Below are positions 1 to 5,218 of a stretch of DNA of 5,218 nt, one piece after another (position 1 is the stretch's first letter; the number at the start of each line of letters is the position of its first letter). Source of the stretch: Acidobacteriota bacterium. GTDB lineage: Bacteria > Acidobacteriota > Terriglobia > Acidiferrales > UBA7541. The stretch lies in assembly GCA_003161495.1 (NCBI GenBank), contig PMOP01000023.1, forward strand, positions 1 to 5,218, written 5' to 3'. The notes under the pieces were generated by a model. That model did not search any database. It worked only from the letters and a program-made list of their open reading frames with translations, and was not told the DNA's origin. A program made the translations under genes and the position numbers.

Positions 1-639
1 GCGCTCGTCGATTCGCAAACCACCGGCCACGGCCGCAGGATTGACGTTTCCATGCTCGAATCCACGCTGGCTTCGATGGGCTGGGTGGTCTCCAATTATC
101 TCAACGCGGGCGTCGAACCAATTCCCATGGGCAATGAAAATTTCACGGCCGCGCCCTCCGGCGCATTTCGCACCGCGAATGGGTTGCTCAACATCGCCGC
201 CAATGAAGACGTTCAATATGAAAAATTGTGCGAAGTCATTGGACGCCCCGAACTGAAAACCGACTCGCGTTTCGCGGATCGTGAAACTCGCAGGGGAAAC
301 CGTCTGGCGATCAACAAGGAAATTGCGCCGGAACTGATGAAGCGCAGCGCCACGGAATGGGAACATGCGCTGATCGAAGCGGGAGTGCCCGCCGGCCGCG
401 TTCTAAGCGTTCCAGAAATTCTCGGGCACACGCATCTCACAGGCCGCAATTTCGTGTCCGAGTTTGAAGGATCTGCAGGAAAACAAAAAGTAACCCGCGG
501 CGGTTTTCTTTTTTCCGAGGACCAGGCGTCGCCGCAAGGGCCCGCCCCGGCCCTTTCCGAACATACGGACACGTGGCTCGGCAAACTTGGCTACAACGCC
601 GAAAAGATTCAGAGCCTACGAAACAAACACGTTATTTAA
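1..639 (+). CDS. Family III CoA-transferase (CaiB/BaiF type), C-terminal half, 5' end outside window
   Basis: The frame is open from base 1 to a TAA at 637-639 and gives 212 residues with no start needed inside the window; the internal ATG at 52 is not a credible start because family sequence continues upstream of it. The first residues (TGHGRRIDVSMLEST) match the TGxGQxVDVSM segment that follows the catalytic half in CaiB/BaiF enzymes. Next come a GAFRTANGLLNIAA stretch, a CEVIGRPEL/DSRFADRETR block, AGVPAGRVLSVPEIL, and a C-terminal LGYNAEKIQSLR tail ending in VI, all in the family's usual order. Full-length members are about 400 residues, so roughly the N-terminal half, including the catalytic Asp that forms the acyl-CoA anhydride, lies off the left edge. 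These cytoplasmic, usually dimeric enzymes move CoA between carboxylic acids; the substrate cannot be told from this half. No frameshift is visible. No convincing terminator follows the stop codon. Confidence 0.93.
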   Translation, partial: ALVDSQTTGHGRRIDVSMLESTLASMGWVVSNYLNAGVEPIPMGNENFTAAPSGAFRTANGLLNIAANEDVQYEKLCEVIGRPELKTDSRFADRETRRGNRLAINKEIAPELMKRSATEWEHALIEAGVPAGRVLSVPEILGHTHLTGRNFVSEFEGSAGKQKVTRGGFLFSEDQASPQGPAPALSEHTDTWLGKLGYNAEKIQSLRNKHVI

Positions 640-776
640 GGCCCACAGCCCTTCCTTGAAACGCAGCTTGGTCACAGAAGATGCCTGCGCGCACCGAAGC
701 GACTTTTATTCACTATTCCTGCTGCATGGAACCCATTCGATTTTTATAAATCTGCCACAACTGCTCGAGAAAGCCC

Positions 777-805
777 TTGACTTCTCTCCGCGAGGGTACT
801 TAAAT
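777..805 (+). promoter_or_regulatory. Putative sigma70-like promoter of the TonB-dependent receptor gene
   Basis: A TTGACT (-35, 777-782, 5 of 6 to consensus) is followed after exactly 17 bases by TTAAAT (-10, 800-805, 4 of 6). It sits in the AT-richer gap between the CoA-transferase stop and the receptor start and would give a leader of roughly 95 bases that includes the dyad, the hairpin and the Shine-Dalgarno listed below. This is a motif match only; acidobacterial promoters need not match the E. coli consensus closely. A TATAAA at 745-750 has no reasonable -35 partner. Confidence 0.45.
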
Positions 806-824
806 GTCCTCACGTTTTGGGGTG

Positions 825-860
825 TTTTAAATTCTGACATCAGTCCAGATTTTTAAATTC
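825..860 (+). repeat. Repeated 10-mer TTTTAAATTC flanking an imperfect dyad
   Basis: TTTTAAATTC occurs exactly at 825-834 and again at 851-860, a 26-base period of about two and a half helical turns. Between and overlapping them, TCTGAC (833-838) pairs with GTCCAGA (843-849) across an ATCA loop with C845 bulged, and the flanking AAA (829-831) and TTT (851-853) extend the symmetry past one T-T mismatch. The element lies downstream of the proposed -10, in the expected transcribed leader. It could be an operator or leader structure, or merely AT-rich coincidence. Confidence 0.35.
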
Positions 861-873
861 AAGTTGCACGTGA

Positions 874-896
874 TGATGACCCACGAGGGATCATCA
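874..896 (+). promoter_or_regulatory. Leader hairpin abutting the Shine-Dalgarno of the receptor gene
   Basis: GATGA (875-879) pairs with TCATC (891-895), and CCC (880-882) pairs with GGG (887-889), with A890 as a single bulge and ACGA (883-886) as the loop. T874-A896 can add one more pair. A second register (872-877 with 890-895) is also possible. The stem ends exactly where the AAGGAGG at 896-902 begins, so it could hold the ribosome site open by stacking, or respond to a ligand or protein. Function is inferred from position only. Confidence 0.4.
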
Positions 897-902
897 AGGA
901 GG
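896..902 (+). promoter_or_regulatory. Ribosome binding site that fixes the receptor start
   Basis: AAGGAGG lies 6 bases before the ATG at 909-911, a near-ideal Shine-Dalgarno. It selects ATG 909 over the in-frame upstream candidates TTG 864, GTG 870, ATG 873 and ATG 876, none of which has a comparable site. Confidence 0.85.
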
Positions 903-908
903 CGTTGC

Positions 909-3900
909 ATGGGTGTGGAAAGCTCCAGGAAGTTAACCGTAAGTTTTGCCATTCTAGTAACACTGTTGTTCAGCTTAATGGCAGGGGCGGTCGCGCATGC
1001 CCAGGTCACTGGCGCTACAGTCTCCGGGACCATCACCGACCCCTCTGGCTCAGTCGTCGCCGGGGCGGCAATTTCGGCCAAGGACTCAGCGACAGGAAAC
1101 ACGCGTGAAGTAACGACGGATTCTGCCGGTTTATTCAATATCCCCAACCTCACCCCGGGCAGCTACGAAATTAAAGTTTCTGCGGCGGGCTTTGCGACCA
1201 GCGTGCAATCTGGCGTGACCCTCAGCGTGGGCCAGCAACTTCAACTCAACTTTGCGTTGAGAGTCGGAAACACCACTACAACGGTGCAAGTCACCGAAGC
1301 AGCTCCGCAGATAGACCTGACTTCCTCTGCAATTTCGGGCCAGGTTGAATCGGAAACTGTCCGCGAGCTGCCCTTGAACGGACGCGACTGGACTTCGCTG
1401 GCTGTGCTGCAACCCGGCGTTAAGCCCATCGAAACACAGATGAGCTACGCGACATCCGCCCGCGGCAACCGCGGATTCGGTAGCGAGATGACCGTTTCCG
1501 GCCAGAGGTCGACATTCAACAACTACCGCATCGATGGAATCACTGTTAACGACTACGCCATGGCGGCCCCGGGAAATGTGATCGGCGTCGTGCTCGGCGT
1601 GGACGCAGTCGAGGAATTTGAGGTGCTAACCGGCGGATTCCCGGCCGAATATGGCCGCGCAACGGGCGGCGTCGTAAACGCGATCAGCCGCTCCGGGACG
1701 AATCGATTCCACGGCGCGGTGTACGAGTTCCTGCGCAACAGCGCACTCGACGCCAATGATTACTTTACCCGCTCGGCTGGCAATCCGATTCCTCCGTTCA
1801 AGCGCAACCAATTTGGCGCATCGGCCGGAGCCCCGATCATCAAGGACAAGCTGTTTATCTTTGCAGATTATGAAGGACTCCGCCAGTCGAAGGGAATTCC
1901 ATCAGTTTCGGGTGTGTTCTCGGATAATGCGAGGCTCGGATTTATTCAGAACCCCGCAGAAATTGCCAGCTACGGCCTGCCCGGTTCTCTTGGCAACGCG
2001 GCCGGAACGCCGTGCACGGCCGGTTCTGGAAATGCGGGAACATACTTGTCCCCGCTCTCGAACGTGTGCGTTGATAACTACTCGGCGGCGCTTCTGGGTC
2101 TCTTCCCGACATCTCCAAACGTAAAGGCGAACAACGCCGACGTTTCGACTTTCGTGTTTGCCGGCGTCCAGAGTGTACCGGAAGATTTCGGTACGACGCG
2201 AGTCGACTACAAGATCGGGAACAACGACAGCATTTTCGGGACGTTCCTGAAGGACGAGGCGACCTACACCCAACCCGACGCGTTCAATGATGTCCTGACG
2301 CTATCCACCACCTCCCGGACAACGATTTCGATTGAAGAAAACCATACGTTTGGTTCCAGCTTCGTGAACGCCGCGCGCGTTGGATTCAACCGAGACAATG
2401 TTCAAAACTCATTCACCCCAACAGCGATCAACCCCTTGGCCGCTTTAAACGATCCTGCTACGCAGGCGATTCTTGGCCAGGGTCCGCCGCGCCTATCAAT
2501 TCACGATGGTGTCGCTGACTTCTTTGGTGGCGTAAACGGGGGATCCCACTATCTGCACGCGTATAACTCCTATCAGTATTACGATGACGCCATCTGGACC
2601 AAAGGCGCCCATACGATAAAAATCGGTGGCGGCATCGAGCGAATGGATTACAACCAGCACACTTTTCAGGAGCCTTCCGGCCGCTACCAGTTCAATGACT
2701 ACGTAGGATTCCTCGAAGGTATTCCGAAGTCCTGGGAGGCCGGATTGCTAAACGTCGTGGATAACCCCAGGGAATTCCGGCAGACGGCGTTCAGTCTCTA
2801 TGCCCAGGATGACTGGAAGTTCAAACCCAATCTGACTTTGAATTTCGGCCTTCGATACGAGCCGACCACGGTGCTGAAGGATGCGCAGGGCCGGATCACC
2901 GATCTCGCAACCATCACTGCCGCTGCACCCACGTGCGGAGTAAGCTTTACGGACCCGGGTCCGGCTCTACCGGGGTCCAGCTGCGGTAGCACTGGCCCTT
3001 ACTACAAGAATCCGACGCTCCGTAACTTTGAGCCTCGTGTCGGTTTTGCTTGGGATCCCTTCAAGGATGGGAAAAGCTCAGTTCGCGGCAGTTTCGGCCT
3101 TTACGACGTGGATCCGTTCGCCGGCTACTTCCTGTTGCAACAGAACCAGGCCGGACCGTTCCTCGTTTTCAAGAGCATCCACGGGACGAGCAATTGGAGC
3201 GACACTCCGGGCGTCTGGGGACCTGGGGAGGGCGGAACCCAATTGGACAACAACACAGGGAGCAAACTGGCTGAGTCGACCATTGAAGGCGCTCCACACC
3301 GTAGCTATGTCGAGGAGTGGAACCTTACAGTTCAGCGCCAACTGGCGTCGGACCTGTCCGTAACGCTCGGGTATGTCGGTTCCCACGGCGTTCACCTCAT
3401 GATGCGTGGTGACGACGGCAATATGACCGGTGCCCCCGGAACCGCCCAACCGGAAGTGGTAACGCCCTATGGGTACGAATTTCCGGGTGGTGGTGCACAA
3501 GTTAACCCGACCATGGGCGTGATTCGGTATATCTTCTGGAATACCGGGTCCAACTACAACGCTCTCAACGTGAATATTGACAAGAAATTCGCTAAGGGTT
3601 ACCAATTCCAGATTTCCTACACATACTCGAAGTCACTGGATGACGACTCCCAGACGATCGCTGGCGATACATTCGCCAACGGCATCAATTCGCCTTGGTG
3701 GTGGTTGCCCAAAGCGTTCTATGGTCCTTCTGACTTCAATGTAACCCACACCCTCTCGGTAAATGCGCTCTACACGATCCCCACGCCAAAATCGTGGAAC
3801 GGTTTCATGAAGGAAGGTCTGGCGGATTGGGAGTTGGGAGGCATCTTTACGTTCAACAGCGGAACGCCGACGACTGTCATTAACAACGGCGACCCGTTGA

Positions 3901-4418
3901 ACCTGGGAAACAGCGGGGCCGATCAGTTTGGACCGGTCGTGAAGCTTGCTGGATGCAATCCAGTGAACTCCAACTGGATCGGCGGAACAGCGCCCGTGTA
4001 CATCAACCAAAACTGCTACACCGAACCGAGCGTACCAACGTCCGCTGCATCGTCCCTGCCTTACCCGTGCATTCCATTCGCTGGTCTTGCGAACACTGCG
4101 ACGACCTCGTATTGCTCCAATCTGTCTCCGCTTAACGTCGGCCGCAACCAGCTGTACGGCCCGCACTTCGTGAACATGGACTTCTCGGTCCACAAGACGT
4201 TCCCGATCACACGCATCTCGGAAGCATTCAACATTCAGTTCCGCGCCGAGATGTTCAACATCTTCAACCACTCCAACTTCGTGCCGCCACAACCGAATAG
4301 CGGTGACGGCAACTCCGGGGTCCTCAACAACGATGGCTCTTTCGCCAGTTTGGGAAGCATCGCCGAATTGGCCGGACAGCCCCGGGAAATCCAGTTTGCC
4401 CTCAAATTTAACTGGTAG
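909..4418 (+). CDS. Oar-like TonB-dependent receptor with N-terminal carboxypeptidase-regulatory-like domain
   Basis: This 1169-residue outer-membrane protein is of the size usual for acidobacterial Oar-like receptors. From ATG 909 it reads as a Sec signal peptide (basic R7/K8, hydrophobic 9-29, likely cleavage AHA31/Q32). An Ig-like CarboxypepD_reg domain follows at about 36-118 (VSGTITDPSGSVVAGA, TDSAGLFNIPNLTPGSYEI). A possible TonB box sits near 124-131 (TTVQVTEA), then a plug at about 140-265 with ELPLNGRDW (153-161), RIDGITVNDY (from 207) and EYGRATGGVVNAISRSGTN (247-265). The barrel opens with FHGAVYEFLRNSALDANDYF (267-286) and ADYEGLR, and ends with RAEMFNIFNHSNF (from 1112) and a C-terminal QFALKFNW whose last residue is aromatic, as in outer-membrane insertion signals. 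The family takes up large substrates using TonB-ExbBD energy; the ligand here is unknown, with glycans or peptides possible. The mature protein has only eight Cys, in four close pairs. No frameshift is seen. An apparently monocistronic unit is suggested by the promoter and terminator around it. Confidence 0.95.
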   Translation: MGVESSRKLTVSFAILVTLLFSLMAGAVAHAQVTGATVSGTITDPSGSVVAGAAISAKDSATGNTREVTTDSAGLFNIPNLTPGSYEIKVSAAGFATSVQSGVTLSVGQQLQLNFALRVGNTTTTVQVTEAAPQIDLTSSAISGQVESETVRELPLNGRDWTSLAVLQPGVKPIETQMSYATSARGNRGFGSEMTVSGQRSTFNNYRIDGITVNDYAMAAPGNVIGVVLGVDAVEEFEVLTGGFPAEYGRATGGVVNAISRSGTNRFHGAVYEFLRNSALDANDYFTRSAGNPIPPFKRNQFGASAGAPIIKDKLFIFADYEGLRQSKGIPSVSGVFSDNARLGFIQNPAEIASYGLPGSLGNAAGTPCTAGSGNAGTYLSPLSNVCVDNYSAALLGLFPTSPNVKANNADVSTFVFAGVQSVPEDFGTTRVDYKIGNNDSIFGTFLKDEATYTQPDAFNDVLTLSTTSRTTISIEENHTFGSSFVNAARVGFNRDNVQNSFTPTAINPLAALNDPATQAILGQGPPRLSIHDGVADFFGGVNGGSHYLHAYNSYQYYDDAIWTKGAHTIKIGGGIERMDYNQHTFQEPSGRYQFNDYVGFLEGIPKSWEAGLLNVVDNPREFRQTAFSLYAQDDWKFKPNLTLNFGLRYEPTTVLKDAQGRITDLATITAAAPTCGVSFTDPGPALPGSSCGSTGPYYKNPTLRNFEPRVGFAWDPFKDGKSSVRGSFGLYDVDPFAGYFLLQQNQAGPFLVFKSIHGTSNWSDTPGVWGPGEGGTQLDNNTGSKLAESTIEGAPHRSYVEEWNLTVQRQLASDLSVTLGYVGSHGVHLMMRGDDGNMTGAPGTAQPEVVTPYGYEFPGGGAQVNPTMGVIRYIFWNTGSNYNALNVNIDKKFAKGYQFQISYTYSKSLDDDSQTIAGDTFANGINSPWWWLPKAFYGPSDFNVTHTLSVNALYTIPTPKSWNGFMKEGLADWELGGIFTFNSGTPTTVINNGDPLNLGNSGADQFGPVVKLAGCNPVNSNWIGGTAPVYINQNCYTEPSVPTSAASSLPYPCIPFAGLANTATTSYCSNLSPLNVGRNQLYGPHFVNMDFSVHKTFPITRISEAFNIQFRAEMFNIFNHSNFVPPQPNSGDGNSGVLNNDGSFASLGSIAELAGQPREIQFALKFNW

Positions 4419-4444
4419 TTTCAACCTCAACCTCACCTAGATTT

Positions 4445-4488
4445 ACAACAGCCCGTCCGCTTTCGCGGACGGGCTGTTGTGTTTTTAT
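4445..4488 (+). terminator. Rho-independent terminator of the receptor gene
   Basis: A perfect 16-bp stem (4445-4460 with 4465-4480, starting ACAACAGCCCG) encloses a TTTC tetraloop and is followed by GTTTTTAT. It begins 27 bases after the receptor stop codon. The T-tract is on the + strand side only, so it should act in the receptor's direction and not for transcription coming from the right. Confidence 0.93.
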
Positions 4489-4749
4489 AGCGAGCTAAAA
4501 CCCGAAGCAGATCAGCTTCGACGACGACGTAAAGCATAATCCTGATATTTTCGCGACCTTCCCATCCTCCATTACATCCCCGGCAAAATATGCCGCTCTC
4601 TTTCAGGGAATTTTCAGGCGGCCGGGACTATAGTGCCTCGTCAACTGCCCAGTTATTGAACAGGATGTCTTTGCCAACCTGACCCGGCTCTGATAACGTG
4701 TTGGCACAATATCGGTCTTATCAGTTGCAATTCCAAGAGGGTGCGAACA
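4489..4749. other. Non-coding stretch between terminator and REP-like element
   Basis: No credible gene is seen on either strand. The only clear structure is a short hairpin at 4503-4520 (CGAAGC, six-base loop, GCTTCG) with no T-run after it, so it is not a terminator. A TATAGT at 4629-4634 resembles a -10 box but has no good -35 at 15-18 bases. The short reading frame opening near 4698 runs through the inverted repeat and lacks a ribosome site, so it is taken as chance. The stretch may hold the promoter of the downstream propeller gene, but I cannot point to it. Confidence 0.5.
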
Positions 4750-4823
4750 GTAGGACGGGCTTCAGCCTGTCGATTTTTGGGCCTGCCGCTAAATTAAATT
4801 TGACAGGGAGAAGCCTGTCCTAC
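4750..4823. repeat. REPIN-like element: two inverted REP-type hairpins, each led by GTAG
   Basis: The left arm (4750-4771) is GTAG followed by a 7-bp hairpin, GACGGGC / GCCTGTC with a TTCA loop and one G-T wobble. The right arm (4802-4823) read on the minus strand is also GTAG followed by a hairpin, GACAGG / CCTGTC with a six-base loop. The arms match as inverted repeats at 19 of 22 positions and are 30 bases apart, so the whole can also fold as one long hairpin. A GTAG or GGAG tetranucleotide next to a short palindrome is the signature recognised by RAYT (Y1-type, IS200-like) transposases, and two such units in inverted orientation define a REPIN. It is intergenic, as such elements usually are. 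No transposase gene is in the window, so a mobile origin is inferred. A simple transcript-stabilising hairpin is the alternative. Confidence 0.75.
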
Positions 4824-4879
4824 CGGCAAGCCCGCGAAAAAGTCCGAAAGCGCCGCTGGCCACGGTCACAAATCACTTA

Positions 4880-4886
4880 GGGGGAG
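4880..4886 (+). promoter_or_regulatory. Ribosome binding site of the YncE-like gene
   Basis: GGGGGAG ends 6 bases before the ATG at 4893 and supports that start, which is immediately followed by a typical signal peptide. Confidence 0.7.
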
Positions 4887-4892
4887 AAATCC

Positions 4893-5218
4893 ATGAAGAT
4901 TTCCAGTTACGCAAAACTCGCGCTTGTTTTTTCGATCGTGACGTCCGCGGCATGCGTTCTCGCGGGCGCGCCGGCTGGCGGTTACCAATTAATAAAAAAA
5001 GTTACCTACGGCGCCGCGCCGGGACTCGGCGCCACCAGGGAATATTTCGATTACGTGATTCCCGACGCTGCCGCCCGTCGCATTTACTTTACGGAAGGCA
5101 CCGCAGTCCACGTGGTGGACGCCGATACCGGTGAAAAAATCGGTGACGTGACGGGAGACTGGAAGCGCGTTCATGGAGTCGCGCTCGTCCCCGAGCTGAA
5201 CAAGGGATTCATCACCGA
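4893..5218 (+). CDS. Secreted YncE/YVTN-type beta-propeller protein, N-terminal part, 3' end outside window
   Basis: The frame from ATG 4893 stays open to the right edge, giving 108 codons plus two bases. Residues 1 to about 26 form a Sec signal peptide (K2, K8, hydrophobic 9-24, small residues at AGA26). C21 is not in a good lipobox because the residue three before it is Ser. The mature start YQLIKKVTYG, then FDYVIPDAAARRIYFTEGTAVHVVDADTGEKIGDVTG and RVHGVALVPELNKGFIT, follows the blade pattern of YncE-family proteins (strand, Asp-x-x-x-RR-hydrophobic-Y turn, VVD-x-DTG turn, HG(V/I)AL-x-PE). Family members are about 300-350 residues and form seven-bladed propellers in the periplasm or outside the cell. 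The biochemical role is mostly unknown, and in E. coli YncE has been reported to bind DNA. The gene follows a strong terminator and the REP-like element, so it probably has its own promoter, which I could not identify. Confidence 0.82.
   Translation, partial: MKISSYAKLALVFSIVTSAACVLAGAPAGGYQLIKKVTYGAAPGLGATREYFDYVIPDAAARRIYFTEGTAVHVVDADTGEKIGDVTGDWKRVHGVALVPELNKGFIT

Noticed and set aside
213..584. Minus-strand open frame opposite the CoA-transferase
   Set aside because: The + strand frame shows the full series of family III CoA-transferase motifs, and the antisense translation has none.
587..856. Small + strand frame spanning the CoA-transferase end and the leader
   Set aside because: It starts inside the CoA-transferase in another frame, lacks a ribosome site and runs through the promoter and dyad region.
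3078..3605. Minus-strand open frame of 175 codons inside the receptor gene
   Set aside because: It is antisense to conserved barrel sequence, has no family resemblance and is best explained as a shadow.
3633..4436. Long minus-strand open frame (267 codons) opposite the receptor's C-terminal part
   Set aside because: It lies fully antisense to a clearly coding region, its translation is Arg/Val-rich without recognisable domains, and it overlaps the receptor's conserved C-terminal motifs; it is a codon-bias shadow.
4445..4480. Terminator acting in both directions
   Set aside because: On the minus strand the stem is followed by AAATCTAGG, not a T-run, so only + strand termination is supported.
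4701..4728. TTGGCAC followed by TTGC, reminiscent of a sigma54 promoter
   Set aside because: The two elements are much too far apart; sigma54 needs about 10 bases between the GG and GC dinucleotides.
4800..4828. Perfect -35 hexamer TTGACA upstream of the YncE-like gene
   Set aside because: The position 17 bases downstream reads CCGGCA, with no -10 resemblance, and the hexamer overlaps the right arm of the REP-like element.
4698..4880. 60-codon + strand frame across the inverted repeat
   Set aside because: It has no Shine-Dalgarno or recognisable protein features, and its sequence is dictated by the repeat.

Overview
This window looks like chromosomal DNA from an acidobacterium, probably a soil Terriglobia-type lineage or a related MAG. 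The main reason is the central gene, a very large Oar-like TonB-dependent receptor with an N-terminal carboxypeptidase-regulatory-like domain, a family greatly expanded in Acidobacteriota. The moderately high GC content, a REP-type inverted repeat beginning with GTAG and a secreted YncE-type protein also fit. The lineage is an inference; no rRNA or other marker gene is present.

Layout, all genes on the + strand. (1) Positions 1-639 hold the C-terminal half of a family III (CaiB/BaiF) CoA-transferase, cut by the left edge. (2) Positions 640-908 are an AT-richer leader with a plausible sigma70-like promoter (777-805), a repeated 10-mer around an imperfect dyad (825-860), and a small hairpin that ends right at a perfect Shine-Dalgarno. 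(3) Positions 909-4418 encode the complete 1169-residue receptor, with signal peptide, regulatory-like domain, plug and C-terminal barrel. (4) Positions 4445-4488 form an excellent rho-independent terminator with a 16-bp perfect stem. (5) Positions 4489-4892 are non-coding. They hold one small hairpin, otherwise unexplained sequence, and a two-armed REP-like element (4750-4823) whose arms both begin with GTAG in inverted orientation. (6) Position 4893 to the right edge is the start of a secreted YncE/YVTN-type beta-propeller protein, cut by the window end.

The receptor appears to be a single-gene transcription unit, with its own promoter and a strong terminator. The CoA-transferase is cytoplasmic metabolism and need not be related to it. 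The propeller gene has its own ribosome binding site behind the terminator and repeat, so any functional link to the receptor is only positional. I found no CRISPR array, tRNA, rRNA, phage gene or clear novel multi-gene system. The most noteworthy items are the REPIN-like element, the leader structure of the receptor, and four close cysteine pairs in the receptor.
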